A stretch of DNA of 64,000 bases from Lepisosteus oculatus (GCF_040954835.1 NC_090704.1:43032979-43096978); one strand, 5' to 3'; counted from the stretch's first letter, positions 13,939-26,427 are shown. Numbers and translations: made by a program. The notes: generated by a model not told the origin, from the letters alone.

Positions 13939-14593
13939 ATCTTGTCCCTGCACTGGCCCCTACTAGAGCCCCAATTCCTGTCACGAACGCTCTTCTCAAA
14001 CACTTCTGAACAACCTGACTAAATAGAAGAAGCATCTTCTATGAGGACAGATTTGTGCAATATCGTAGGTTGGGTGATAAAATGGGTTTTTCCAAAAGTA
14101 TAAATGCCAGTAATTAGGAGGAGTGGTGGGTGTATTTGTACAGGGATAGGAGTTTTTATCAACTAACAATCCTGTGTAACAAATGTTAAACAAACCTTGA
14201 TGTTTGCTAAAAATATACAATCAGTTTTATTCATCTTAAAATATACATTTAGTCATAAACTAGGTCTGCAGATTTATCAGAATTAACTGTTGGCTTAAAA
14301 CAAAATGGCAATGGCAAAACGTTCACTGGATAATTATCCTAGAATTGTGGTTCTGCACGAAGAAGGAACAGCATTGAGCAATGAGTAGAATATGTAAAAT
14401 TTCTAAGACATTTTGCATAGTTTTTTATAGGATTTGTTGAGGACATCTACCAGGCCTCAAGACGTCTGAGGGTCGCGTGGCCCTTAATGAAGTTACATTT
14501 TTCCCGAGACTGCTTGCAAATTTTTCCACTTGAAGAGCTTTCTTTAAAACAGTCTCCCACTGTGTTTTGCTACTTAATTTCAATGCATGGGCA

Positions 14594-14850
14594 GATGGAG
14601 CAGTAGGTAACGGTGTAGCTTTGCAGCTACGGGGTCCTAGGTTCAAAATTATCTGTGTGTGCAGAGTCTGTATATGCTAGCTGACATGCTATCCATGTTA
14701 ATCTGTGCCTCTGTATTCCCCCCTGTATGTGTGAGTTACAGTATGTATACCGTAGTGAATGTGTGTTTACCCTGTCCGGCCTTGTGCCCAGTACCATCGC
14801 AGTGACCCTTTAAGGATAAACCAGCTACAGAAGTGGAAACTGATAGACGG
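14594..14850 (+). mobile_element. Decayed tRNA-derived SINE
   Basis: The head has an A-box-like ggagcagtaggtaacgg and a B-box-like ggtcctaggttcaaaatt. The body keeps ccttgtgcccagtacc, then gaccctttaaggataaac and a tail resembling aaatggatagacgg. The order matches the 61.65-kb SINE read on its own strand, so both belong to the same fish SINE family. Many substitutions indicate an old copy. Confidence 0.65.
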
Positions 14851-15502
14851 TTAATTCCAAAAAGTGCAAAAGTAAATTTGCATATGCTTTATTTGAATGA
14901 TGGTGCATAATGCCTTAATAATCCATTAATAACGGCTACACATAAAATACTGTTTCTAGGGTAGTGCAAATGATATAACGTGCATATGAAGTCATGACAT
15001 TCATTTTAGTGCTGTTAAATTACCACATGTTACGTCATTTGGGCATGTCTGTTCTAAGCAGTTATGAAGGCATTATGCAGCAACATCCAAATAAAGCCCT
15101 AATGAAAATTCTGATGCAATGCAAAAAACAGCCCTTAGAATGTACTTTAAAAAGTATGAGCTGGCTAAATGTCCAAGCTGAGGGAAGTGTTAAACTTCTG
15201 GATGGAGGAATGATTTGATTTTCAGACATTCGAACTTAAGCAAAAAAAATGAGTACACTCAGCACTGAAAAAGAGACACTTCTTCCAGAATACCAGGTGA
15301 GTCATGGCAGGAGGTGCTGAGCTGCACTGATGGAGACCCCCAGCGCTGCGGTAAGTGTTTCTTTATATGGGTGGCCATGCGTGATGCTGGCTGATCTTTC
15401 AAAGGGTCGGCTGTGTGGCTGTGTTTATGCCTCCCCCGAGTCTCCTCAACTCTGTAATGCAGCTCTAAGTCCTTACATTAGGCCCTGGCGTTCAGTGCTA
15501 GG

Positions 15503-15553
<51 letters not shown>

Positions 15554-16177
15554 TGCTGGAGGGTGAATGCTCTTGGCCTTTTGCAACAAGCTCTAAACTG
15601 CAAAGCCTTTGGCATGCTGAAGTGCCCAGCTGGTTCAAAATATGACACCTTACGATAAAGTCCCAGCCCTCCTCTTGAGAATGGGAGAGAATACATTTAA
15701 CTCCATGCTTTTCTTAAGCCAGCCCAAAGGCCTGGCTCTTCCAGTTTAGCTTTTATCAACAGGAAAAGGCTGTGAGTGAAAGGTATTAATTACGTAGATC
15801 GACGGAGTTAAATATGAAATTGCCTTCAACCAACATATGGCTAGCACTTATGGAAAATAAAAGGGGAACATCTGGAATAGGTTTCAAAAAGAAGCCAGTG
15901 ATTCTCAGATACTGAGTGTGTGTCACTGCTCAATGATATATGAAACATTTCTTTTTTTCTGTTCTCTCAAATGCTGTTTTTAATAAATCTGGAAGGAAAA
16001 GATTTTAATGCATTGAATCACTCATGTATCACAAACATGATTCATGCTGTCCATAAGCACTATGTATGGTATGGAAAATTCTGCCCTTTTCCATACAAAA
16101 TAGAAATATGATGTGTGATGATCAATGGCAATGGCTTTATCTTTCAAAAAAGTATGCTTGACTTCATTTAAATTAAC
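14851..16177. other. Intergenic, with the (TG)24 tract
   Basis: No gene was seen. The (TG)24 microsatellite lies at 15504-15551; the rest is unique-looking sequence. Confidence 0.6.
15504..15551 (+). repeat. (TG)24 microsatellite
   Basis: An uninterrupted TG dinucleotide tract of 48 bp, likely to be length-polymorphic. The frames reading CVCVCV or HTHTHT across it are artefacts of the repeat. Confidence 0.97.
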
Positions 16178-16355
16178 AAGTAATAGGTTTATTCCATGCT
16201 GAAAAAAAAGAAGAAAGAAAACACAACTTTTTCTGGAGCCTTCTTCAGGTGTGAGAAAGACAGGGCAGTAAGCAAAGGTAAAGTAGCGGGAGAACAAAGG
16301 CTGGGAGAGAGGAGGAGCAAGAGGCGGGAGCAGGGGACAGAAAGAGAGGCCAATC
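16178..16355 (-). mobile_element. Penelope-like element 3' end / terminal-repeat copy
   Basis: Read on the minus strand, 16178-16251 carries the same order of motifs as the 7.4-kb arms: cacctgaagaaggctcc, gttgtgtt, a pyrimidine tract, cagcatggaataaacc, tattacttgtta. The adjoining purine-rich stretch (16252-16355) looks like the upstream untranslated part of the same element, but that boundary is uncertain. There is no protein-coding body next to it, so this is a 5'-truncated fossil. Confidence 0.6.
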
Positions 16356-18928
16356 ATTTAAATCATATTTACTTACATTTGAAATTGCAGAAGTGAAGTA
16401 AGCTCTCATCAATGAATAGCAGGACACGAGTAGCTTGGTGGTTAAATTAGTGGATTGCAGTCTGTGGTATTGTTACATCTCTTCCATATAGAAGGTGCAG
16501 TGGTTTAGAGTTCAGGGACTAGGGTGAGGTTACAGAAGGTCACTAGTGTAACATTCTGGGCCTTGCAGATATTGTCTTTATGTTTTACATCTGTACAGTA
16601 AATGCATCTTACAATGTTGTGGTAAATATTGGTTCATTGCCAAGATTATAACATAGCAGAGCTCCAAGAAGGGTTGGTGTTTTCTGGGACACATGCAGAG
16701 TGACTCCAGCTGGGGTGACTAATGGCTAAATCTGAAGACCAACTGCAAAACTTTGCAATTACATAGGAGTGAATGGAAAAAAATAAACTGGTGGGGGGAG
16801 GGGGAGTATTCGGCTTAATTTTATTTATAACACCTAAACACAAGATGGAAGGGGTCCGGCAGAAGGGATTTGGTTACACTGGGATGGGACTGGGGCTATT
16901 CTATGTGTGTTGATTCTGGAGGAAGAAATAAGGTGGGGTGACTGTAGGTTGTTTGCAAGAGGCCTAATTAGCATGACTTAGACATTAACTTGGGGACTTT
17001 TTTCGTTTTCCACTGGCATGACACTTTTATAGTTTTGCTCAAGAAATCAGAAAGTTCAGCTAAAGATTAGAACAGGTCACAATCTGTAGAAATTGACGTC
17101 ATCATTTGACTGTTGAAGAGCTCCAAGCAGGTTAAAATAACAGAGAGAAGTGGGCCAAGGTGGTCAGTCCTCCTGCAGTTATAATGTACCAACAGTGTCT
17201 TTTTGCTCTTCCTTTCTGGACTCAAGGCACATGGAACTCATTTACAAATGGTTATAAAACAGCTCAAAATGTCTTTTGGCATTTTGTTGATTCCCTGTCT
17301 CAGCATATTAGAATTGTCAGTTTTTCCTCTCCAGTAATTTGGTGACTATGGCATAAATATCACCTTCCTGAAATGATCAGGAAAACTCCCATACAAGTAT
17401 TCACTTTGTGCCAGTTGTTTTATTATAGTTGTAATGCAAAGCTTTGCTCATACTGTATAATTAATCCATCTGAGCACAGAGGATTAGTAGAAATAGAGAC
17501 AGCTATTATTAAAACTTACTGATGAATAATAAACATATGATAATACCATGACTGTTAACTTAGGACATGCTGTATTTCTGAATACCAGAATGTGAAATTG
17601 ATGTCTAGTGTAGCTGAAAAGGAAGTACAAATACAACACCTGCCCACCTCCCTTGTTTCTGAGTAATCTGCAGCAAAAACAGATGTGAGTGAACTGAGGG
17701 AACGTGGTCATTCTCGCGATTTTTGTTAGTTCTGCTCACTGTTACCATGACATACAGGACATGTGAATTTCTATTTTTTCGCTGTCTACAACAGAAGAGG
17801 TCTTGTACAGGACATCAACAGGACTTTCCTTCAGGTTTTTCTTTGCGGCAGTGATTAGGATACTATCGGCGGTGTAGGCTAGGAATCTTGCCATCAGATA
17901 TAGAATAGGACAGCAGCATACTGAACCCTCGTGGGTTAACAGTCAGTGTCCTTGTGAACAGAGCTTCAATCACTCGTTGCATACCTTACCCTTGCTTCAC
18001 CCGTAGATTGTAAAGCTATAACAGTGAATAAACTAACACAGAAAAGGTTCAGGAAATATCCCTTTTCCAACTGGAAATATCCAAAATTCCTCAGCAAAAC
18101 CATAAAATACCCATCTTAAATTTGATCTGATTTTCAAACCAGATTTTAAGTGGGTGATTCATGTTTTCCAAGTGGAGAGCGGTAAATGTATCTCTTGCAT
18201 CTCAGAAAGAAAATAGCGGGGTGGTCTCTTTTTCCTTTTTTTTCTTTAATTTATTTTAAAAAGGTGCATTTCTTATGAAATGAAATGGTGCTGTAACAAA
18301 ACAACCTGACCACACTGCTCTGTGTGAATCCAACCCAGAATTACAGTGGGCAGCAGCAAATTCGCCTGTAATAGCTGAGCGGATTCATCCTGCTCTTGAC
18401 ATGATGTTGGAGAGGGGTCACATAAACTGAGTAAACTGGGGCAAACAAATGTGATTGTGAAAAGGGAGAAATTCTGGTCAATCTTTGCTCTCTTTATAGA
18501 CAACAAGGCAAAATGAATGGCAGGGAAGAGGCAACCTTGTGTTTTGGAGTTGTCGCATACAGATCCCTTTGAAGTCTGAAATAGCCGTGTTCTCCAAAAT
18601 GCAAAAACAGTATTATTACTCACCTGACAGCAACCTCAGCATCTGTATCTGTAAGCTTTTAGGATTCTGAAGCCCAGGTTTGGGTCATGTGCAAGTATGA
18701 TAATACAGAGTTTTCTGTACAAAGCAAGTGAAGAGACTTTCAGTTCTCTGTTAGATTATGATGTCAGCTCCTGTCTCCAGTGTTCTGCTTCCCACGGGGG
18801 TTTGGAGGAGAAGAGGGCTTGATATCAGAAATAATGCTTACCTACAAATGCAAGGGTCTGGAATGCATTATCAGTGCAGTAGTAATGATTGTGGTTTAAG
18901 GGCCTTCAGAGAGGACTGACAAAGGCGC
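16356..18928. other. Intergenic, no gene recognised
   Basis: No coding exon, RNA gene or transposon ends were identified. The minus-strand frame at 18273-18623 is without recognisable motifs. Confidence 0.6.
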
Positions 18929-19305
18929 ATGGTCTCAGAGCAGGTGAAGGTGAGAGATCAGGGGTTTGAGCCCCAGTACCTTTCTGACTGGTCTATCTAC
19001 TTCCCACTTCTTAACCTTCATTCGTCTGACTCTGGTCTTTTATACTGTATGTTCTCTGAGCTCATTTACACTCTATGGGTGATAGGGCCTTCTCTTGTTA
19101 AACACAAGGCTCTGGAATTCTATCTCCACGGATATCAGTCATCTACCCTGAGTGCATTTAGATCTAGACTAAATACTTTTCTGTTCACAAAAGCCTTTAC
19201 ATAGTGTCTGTGCTTACATTTAATTTGCTATCCTTATAATTTTTTTACTGTAAAGTGCTTTGAGTTGCTACTTTTACAGTTGCTATAAAATTATTATTAT
19301 ATTAG
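18929..19305 (+). mobile_element. L2-type LINE 3' end remnant
   Basis: The frame ending at 19204 finishes with STLSAFRSRLNTFLFTKAFT, which matches the C-terminal end of L2-clade reverse transcriptases (…SL..FKSRLKTHLF..AF). Just upstream, GPSLVKHKALEFY resembles the preceding AP.LWN.LP segment with changes. It is followed by a short 3' UTR with gtaaagtgctttgagttgct and an ATT-rich end (about 19290-19305). The rest of the element is absent, as expected for 5' truncation during retrotransposition. The left boundary is unclear; the confident part is about 19,070-19,305. Confidence 0.65.
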
Positions 19306-22248
19306 TTCTGGAGGAAAACTATGTTGTGTTTGTATTTCTAAATTTGCTTCAGATGGGATTTGTTATTGATATTAATGCAATTTAGGAGTTCTGGAGCTAT
19401 CCTTTTTCCAGGTTTGCTGCCTCAAAATGTAACCAATTGGCCCTCTGCAGAAAGATAAACCTTTATTGTAGGAATCTCCAATATGATGTAATTTCTCAGA
19501 AATAAATTGAAAGTCCAAACAACCAAGTACATTAGTGAAAAGTAACAGGCAGTGTTCCCTCGGGGCCACGTTTGGACCACTGCACTAGATGACTGTGACT
19601 AGGGTTCCACAATTAAGGATTGGGTCCCATTTGTGCGTCGCTGGGGGCAAGGTGGAAATGGTGGGCCAGATCTCCTTGGAAGCACAGCCCAGAAGCACAA
19701 TGACCCCTGCAATTTCCTAGCCACTTGCTGTCAGTGAGGGAGCCACCTTTTCTAAATCTGTGCTGGATGTCCAGTATGTGGCTGTGGTGCCTATAATGTG
19801 TTAATAGACATGTGGCTCAAAGGTGGGAAAGTCCAAGGAGTCTGACTGCTGACCACACTTCCTCATTCTCCCTTGTGCTTGGGTTACAGGGGTTGCAAGG
19901 CTCATAGCTGCAGAAAAAACAAAAACAAAATCTGCTTATTGCAAAAGGTCATTTGCCCCTTGACCATTGTTGTAGCAGCAAACCAGCTTTTTTAGAGAAA
20001 CTGCAACACATGGATTTGCTATAAAGAACTCTGCATTCACTTATTTCTGATAGAGGGAGTGCTAATTAAGATTAATAGAGTTGTATTCTGTGGTGGTGGT
20101 TTATACGCCAGCAATTCTTAAGAGAAATCTGAATTGATTAAGCCTCCTTTAATTGCAAGAGAAAAATAATGTTATGGCTGAATGAACTGTTGCTTGAACT
20201 TTGAATTTCTGAAACACTTTAGAAGACCTGCCATGGAACCATGTTCATTCCATTAGAAAAACGTTTAGCCAAAGCTTATTCCTTTGGAACCCACTGTGAT
20301 TTGATTGGCTGCCATTCCAGAGTTAATTATAAAAAACAGAATTTGAGTACCTTTTATTAGACGTATGCAGACCCTTAAAGTGACACTAACTTTGAAGTGA
20401 TGCGAACTTGCAGCCAGGGTATCATTTCAGCAGAAAAATCGGCAAATGTGTGTCAGTCTTTTTGTTTTCCTGAGACTGCTGTCTGCCCAAGTTAGAATGG
20501 AAATTCTGCCAATTCCAGAACTTCAGCCAGAACAAACACTTCTGTAATACTTCTTAAATGCCTTACAAGTACTTAGTAGAAAAATTAGAAGATGGAGGTG
20601 TGTGAATGTTCAGGCTATTGTTTGGCACCGTTTTGTATTTTCTTTATTTTGAGAAAATGGGATTGGTTTAGAAATGTTAGGGGAACAAAACAGAGATTTT
20701 TTATTTCTAATACTGAGATGGATGTCTGTTGGGTTTAATTCAAATTTTCCTCCAAACAGGAAAGCGAACACCTCCCCAGTTACCCAAACCTCCACAATTT
20801 CTTTTAATATAAAGTATAGTTGAGCTTGATAATGGTATATTACTATGCCTCTCTTTTATAAAATATGTTCCAGCATAAAAAATCAAAATGTATCCACTTT
20901 TTATGTTATATTTTCCATTGAAATGCATGTTGAGGGCACAGAGTGTCTTAATAAATTATTGGTGAAGTCTTTATCATCTGCTTCGAGCCCCAAACCAGAT
21001 GAACAAACCTTAATAGGTTTCTGTTTTGGGGGGGCTTAAGAATTTGGTAATTTCCAGTGGTCTTTACTAGTGTATCAGAGCTAATTATATTTTTTAAAAC
21101 ATCATAAGTGTTTACAGTTTTCCATACTTTGGAAAATGATAGTTTCTAATTGGGACTGGAATCAATTACATGTGCATTCATGTACAGCACATACAGCACA
21201 ACTGTGAAGAGATCTAAAGAAAAGGTTGAAAAACCACAAAAATCCAAATGACATAGAAATGCCTCAGTGGGAAGATGGAAATGATTTTATGTCTTTAAAA
21301 TAAATTGAACATAGAATAAAGAATTTTATGTACCTGGTGCACTGACTTGAGTTACTTTAGTTATAATTGACCACATGCCAGGATGTGGCCTTGTGACAGT
21401 CTGTGTGCGGGCAGTTTGAAAAAAGAGTGCTGTTGCTTGAATGAGTGGAGACTAAGTCAGATCCTCAGTCCTAGGGTGGTCTATCCTATAGAGTCTCAGA
21501 AGGTGATCCAATTCACAGTGCATCTGTGCACCCTCATAACTGTGTACTGTAAAACACCCAAATGCTTGAGAGCTACACAGACATTTGCAGAGCACTGGGT
21601 TGTGAGAATTTGCCTTTGGAGCAGCCACAGCGAAATAAACCAGACAGACGGTCCTTAAGGCATTCCTATCTGTGAATTCAAATAGAAGCAGCTGCTCTGC
21701 ATATACTGTGCTATATAGCCTTAGGAAATGTATCAGGACTGAGGGACTTTTTTTGGCAGCTCTCAATCCCGTGCAGTCTCCTAATGATTTACACAGCTGC
21801 GAGCCGTGGAGGAAATGTATTCAATAACGCAACATGGCGCGGGAAGTACTCCTTTTGCTCTGGCAAATGATCTCAAAGCAAGCAGCTTTTGCTTCTAATA
21901 ATGCCTTCCAAAAATACTAGAAGGGGGAGGTGAAAGGTCTTTAAAGAGTCATCGATTAGAAATGTCTCTAATGGTCTTGTTAAACTGGTAAAACCTACTT
22001 TTATTTATTGTTCTCATATTGATAGCCTGAAGTCAGTTGAAATAAACACAATGAAGACTTACAAGCCCAAGATCACCCACACAGAGCAGTCAGCATTGTG
22101 TGGGTAATCTTCACCGTTATATTTTTTCCTCTGTTCTAGGTTTTTGCTTTGTGAACAAATTGTTGTTTTTAATTTTCCTTCCAGCCTTCATAGTTACAAT
22201 ACAATATGAAAAGAAAAACTTTCTCCTCGCCTTTATTCCCCGTCAAAA
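19306..22248. other. Intergenic, no gene recognised
   Basis: AT-rich, non-coding. Opposed frames at 21.38-21.77 kb overlap each other in antisense and have no recognised motif, so neither is supported. Confidence 0.6.
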
Positions 22249-22593
22249 CTAGTCTATCATGTTAGAATGATCATTGTTGCTAGCTGCTTTGACACAATTC
22301 CTGAAATGGACAACCAGTCTTCCTGTTTTACCAAAATACAGTAAATCACAAGGCTCTTCCTGCATGAAGTGCAATAATTGAAATTGGTGGACAGTATGAT
22401 GACCTTTGGGTGATCTTAAAGAGGCCAGTATGACTATAGTATATACATATGTGCTTTTCAATATGTGTTTGCAGGTGATACAGTGGCTTCTGTTGCAAGA
22501 AAAAAATCCCAGCTTTGGTGCCAGGTGGCTACAGACAGGTAGATGAATTGTGGACAGGACGGCTGTGTAGATTAAGCAGTCAGCTATAATCAA
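22249..22593 (-). pseudogene. Penelope-like retroelement remnant with GIY-YIG-like endonuclease region
   Basis: The minus-strand frame of 114 codons contains FFSCNRSHCITCKHI, then CDLLYFGKTGRLVVHFRNCV. This order fits the Cys-rich linker (C..C.TC..I) followed by the GIY-YIG nuclease core (...Y.GETGR.L..RF..H) near the C-terminus of Penelope-like elements. The catalytic GIY/YIG pair is degraded (LLYFG), the Glu is replaced by Lys, and several expected residues are missing, so it is inactive. No reverse-transcriptase domain was found beside it. The family call rests on motif memory without a database search. Confidence 0.5.
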
Positions 22594-22782
22594 TGATCTT
22601 TAGGTCTAGAAAACAATTACAAATGAAGGGTCATCCTATAAAATGGAGAAGTTTTGTTTGATGGCCTTGGTATTAGTAAGTGTGTTAGATATTGGAAGGT
22701 AAGTCGGACATCTATGCCAGGAACGCACACTGACCAACTTGAATGTAATAGTTCTTCCGTGCTTTTATGTACATCTTCATAT

Positions 22783-23245
22783 TGTAACGAACAGTTTTTT
22801 CCGGACCCTACGCGGACGACACAGTCCGACGGAGTGGGGAAACACTGGGGAAACGTCATGCAGGAAAACGGGGCTGAAGACAGGAGGGCGTGTCCAAGGT
22901 GCGCTGGTGCACGGGGGAGGTGTGGCCGAGGCGAACAATCCCAGAGAGTAATCCTTAGAGTATCCAAAAACACATGAGTAAGTCCAAAACCAGGAGATCC
23001 ATCAAAACAAGGGAATTAAAACCACGAAGGCCGGGTCGGAACCGGCGGAAAGGGAACAGGAACCTTAACGGGACCAGGCGCTTCCAGGTCCCGGACTCGC
23101 ACGGTGCGGAAACCAGATGTAGAGCCCGGATGAGCGTCAGCGCCTGGCTTTTAAGGTGGGCTGGGAATGGGAAACAGGTGCACAGAATAAAGTCTAAGTG
23201 AAAGGGCTGGAGCACCCTTAAGGAGGGGGGACTATAATCGTGACA
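22783..23245. mobile_element. Solo LTR 1 (463 bp) with TSD CATAT
   Basis: Begins TGTAACGA and ends TCGTGACA, short imperfect inverted termini of the TG...CA type. It is flanked by the exact 5-bp direct repeat CATAT at 22778-22782 and 23246-23250. The interior is GC- and CpG-rich, unlike its flanks. AATAAA lies at 23186-23191, which would suit a + orientation, though orientation is not certain. No internal retroviral or retrotransposon genes lie nearby, so this is a solo LTR left by recombination. The 5-bp duplication fits Ty3/gypsy-type or related LTR elements. Confidence 0.85.
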
Positions 23246-23250
23246 CATAT

Positions 23251-24714
23251 TTTTCAACCAGGGACTGCTGCAGTTTTACTGTGCTCCAGTAAAGACAGAT
23301 GTAAATACATATATGTGTGAACGCATATAAGTGAAATATATGTGAAATATCAAAATGCATGCACAAGGCTACTCAGCAACAATCTGGTTATATTAAGACT
23401 GATGAGATGGCAGTAGGATCATGGAAAGAAGGTTGGTGGATTTTTGACAAAATTACCTTTAGATTAAAAATGGTGTTTTACGCCAGCCCGTATTGTGAAC
23501 ATAGCCCCTATGCAACAAAAAACATAATTAAAATGAAAAGGCAGTCCATTTCACCAACAAAAGAGAAAAGCAAAAAATGTGGAATAAAAAAGATCAAATG
23601 AAATGTTCACTATCAATGTTTTTTATGTAACAGGAAAATGTTCTTGGAGATTGGAGTTGTGCATACAGTACATTAGACTTAACTCTTAATGCATGCAGAT
23701 GCACGATATCGTTCTGCTCGGTTTCTCCTCTGCAGATTAAATATGAGATCAATTGACGTTTTTACCCCAAGAGCCAAGTTAGAGAGTTTTGCAGTGATTT
23801 CCTGAATTTGTGTTTGAAGTGTAGACCGGCTTGTGATTATACAGGACAGGCAGAGACTGCAATGCATGGTGCTATTTTTCACGTAAGGCTTAAGTAAGGG
23901 AGTCACAGACTGTGACCTCTCTTGCAAGCAGAGGAAGTTGCCTGGATGTAGTGTGGCCAGCTGAGTCAATGGCAACACAGTACAGGGAGCCTATTTTCAG
24001 CTCTGTAGCTTTACTGAGAGCGGGGGCATAAGCACTGGGCTTGGTGCTGTGGTTAAGGGATTTATAGCTCCCTGGCAGACCATGGTTCCATGGAAAAGCT
24101 GGCCTCATTGCCCAGACTCAGCGGCTATTTCTTAACCTGTCCTGTCTCAAGATTTTTGGCTTCTCACATTGACATGGTTTCTCTGAAAGTAAGAAAAAAG
24201 AAATCATTAAAAATTACTGCACAATCATTTCATACCATAAAAAATATGGTCTACATTTGTTTCAGATTATTCCTATTAAAAATATATGAGGGGCTTTAAA
24301 AACAGAAGAAGTAGGAATACTTCTCAAGTCGTATTTATTTTTGGCTGTTTTAAGGACAGCGTCAAAGCAGTACTCATCATTAAGGTGAACAGGAAGGGGT
24401 TGATCACACTTCCTGTCACCATGTAGAGGCAAGAACCTTTTCCAGTTGTGATACAGAGATTTTAATCATGTCTCTGTAGGAAGGGGAAATTAGCGGCTAC
24501 AAATTGATAGAGTTCCATAACATAAGTTTGAGAGACGGGAAAAAAACCCTCAATCACCTGGGCAATAAGCACACCTTTAAGACAACATTAATCTCACTTC
24601 CCATTTCCACAACTCCTGGGCTTGTTCTACCTAGTGGTGGGTGGAGGGGTGGTTCCAATATCATAGTCCTCAGGGCCAAGCTGTCATCATATCATAACAA
24701 AGATAACAAATGAG
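23251..24714. other. Intergenic, no gene recognised
   Basis: Starts immediately after the solo LTR 1 duplication. Short frames at 23359-23601 and 23679-23978 lack any recognised motif. Confidence 0.6.
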
Positions 24715-25065
24715 AGGAGTCCATTCAGTCTATGAAGCCCATTTGGTAGCTAGTAGTTAATTGATTCAAATATCATATCCAGCTCTTTCTTTAAAAAAAT
24801 CAGGGTGTCAGTTTCAACAACATCTCTAGGTAGCTTGTTCCACAGTCCCAAAATCCTATTATCAGTTTTAAATGCACTCTGCTTAGTTTCCATTGCACTC
24901 TCTGTTTCATGTTTCACTCTTGATTTGAAAGAAGTCAGTTAAGTTCACTTCATGTACTTAATGTAAATGCCCTTGAGGTTTTTGAATACTTGAAGCAGGT
25001 CCTAGTCTTCACAGTTCAGGAAAAGATGAACTAAACCTGAGAATATACTCTTTGACAGAATGTAG
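24715..25065. repeat. Unclassified interspersed repeat candidate
   Basis: Contains phrases I associate with a repeat widely dispersed in fish and some other vertebrate genomes: tcagtttcaacaacatct, gtagcttgttccacag, and ccttgaggtttttgaatact. No terminal structure or target-site duplication could be seen, and I cannot assign a superfamily. It lies immediately upstream of solo LTR 2. Confidence 0.4.
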
Positions 25066-25193
25066 CGCCATGTTGATGTTTTACCAAGATGGCTTTTTCT
25101 TTCAAGAATCAAATCTCCCTAATCAATATTAAATCGATTGCCAGCCAAATATAACCATGGAGGAGTGGTGGATAGGGTTTTGATGGTCACCAC

Positions 25194-26021
25194 TGTTACG
25201 ACCCCAAGTGTCTAGGGGAAAAGGGGTGTAACATTTAGGATAATTCTTTTGGAAGCAGGTGGGTTTTGTTGAGGGACTAGGAAGTATGATAACAAGGGTA
25301 AGGAACTAGAGTGGTGCCAAAGGAAAGAAAATAACAAACAAAAATGGAGCTGGCTAGGACAGTGAGGGAAAGCTAATCTGACTGCAAAAGAAACCCCGAA
25401 ACACACGGTCTTCAGCGTCTTCAACACCCTAGCTAACCTGCACTGACTACCCAAAACCATACAAGACAAACGGCACTCACCCGTACTAAACTAGTGTACT
25501 AATACAAAATCAACTAAGTGTGTAAGTGTACCCAACAACCTAAACTAACCTTATATACAAAAGTTCACACAAAAACACAAGTGAACCAGGAAGACAAATA
25601 AGGGAAAACAAGAGTAATAAATAGGAGCAGGGTACAAAAAGAACACAAAAGTTGAACATGTAACACTGGGGAAAGGTAATGACAAAACAAGGATGAACAC
25701 ACAAGCAAACGAAAGTACAAAGAAACTAACGTAAAACCAACAAAACAACAAAGCCGAAGCTATACGAAAATACCATAACAAGAAGCGAAGCGATAACCAA
25801 AACCGAACGGGACTGAAGTCAAACGAAAGGCCTCTCCTTGCTGAAAGCTTCCATGTTATATAGTGAATAAGATGTGTTCTGATTGGCTGAGGTTAATTAA
25901 TGATGACATCATACTGAAACAGTGGAGTGATGGTGGGCCAATGGGGAAGGGAGAACAATCGAGGGTCAGCAGTGTGGAACATAAAAAAAAACACACACAG
26001 AACACACACTGGGACGTAACA
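25194..26021. mobile_element. Solo LTR 2 (828 bp) with TSD ACCAC
   Basis: Begins TGTTACGACCCC and ends GGGACGTAACA, with inverted ends TGTTACG. Flanked by the exact direct repeat ACCAC at 25189-25193 and 26022-26026. The interior holds a TATA-like gttatatag at about 25854-25862 and a long purine/A-rich stretch. No gag/pol sequence adjoins it. Short reading frames inside it are not genes. Its ends resemble those of solo LTR 1, suggesting the same superfamily but a different family. Confidence 0.85.
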
Positions 26022-26427
26022 ACCACTAAAGTGGGCTTGGGATCAGATCCCAGGTGCCAGGCTGCTCTTGCACCCTGGATCAAAGTACATCACTCAGATT
26101 GACCCAATAAATCCTCTGCTGCATATACTGGTGCTCTCCAGTTCACCATTGTAATTGAGAATTTGTTCCTATCTCATTAAGAAATGGATTAAAAAGTACA
26201 GGGTTTGCCTGACACTGCTGAAGTGGGTGCAGTATAATTGTCAGTTCTTGTGTTTTTTTTTTCATTTCTCCACCTCAGAAAGACCACAGATGAGGAGACT
26301 ATTTGGCCCCTTGTGTGCATTCCATCCTATTTTTCTGCTGTCCCATAGGACTGTCTGATTGTCCTGGGAACATACCCCTTGCGGTAAAACAAACAGCATC
26401 AGAAATCCCTCCCTGCCCAAACAGAAA

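Larger units (their letters stand above)
7683..14593. other. Intergenic, no gene recognised
   Basis: Non-coding AT-rich sequence. Contains the imperfect direct repeat at 8911-8988 and a C11 run at 13928. The frames around 12.0-13.2 kb were read in full and show no domain motif, signal peptide or repeat. Confidence 0.6.

Noticed and set aside
14594..14660. Functional tRNA gene (A-box/B-box-like head)
   Set aside because: The cloverleaf cannot be formed and the sequence continues into a SINE body.
22654..23257. Several overlapping frames on both strands around 22.65-23.26 kb
   Set aside because: They fall wholly or largely in the CpG-rich solo LTR or its edge and have no retroelement or cellular protein motif.
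25212..25781. Minus-strand hydrophobic frames that could pass as membrane proteins
   Set aside because: They lie inside solo LTR 2; the Phe/Leu-rich translation comes from the A-rich strand.
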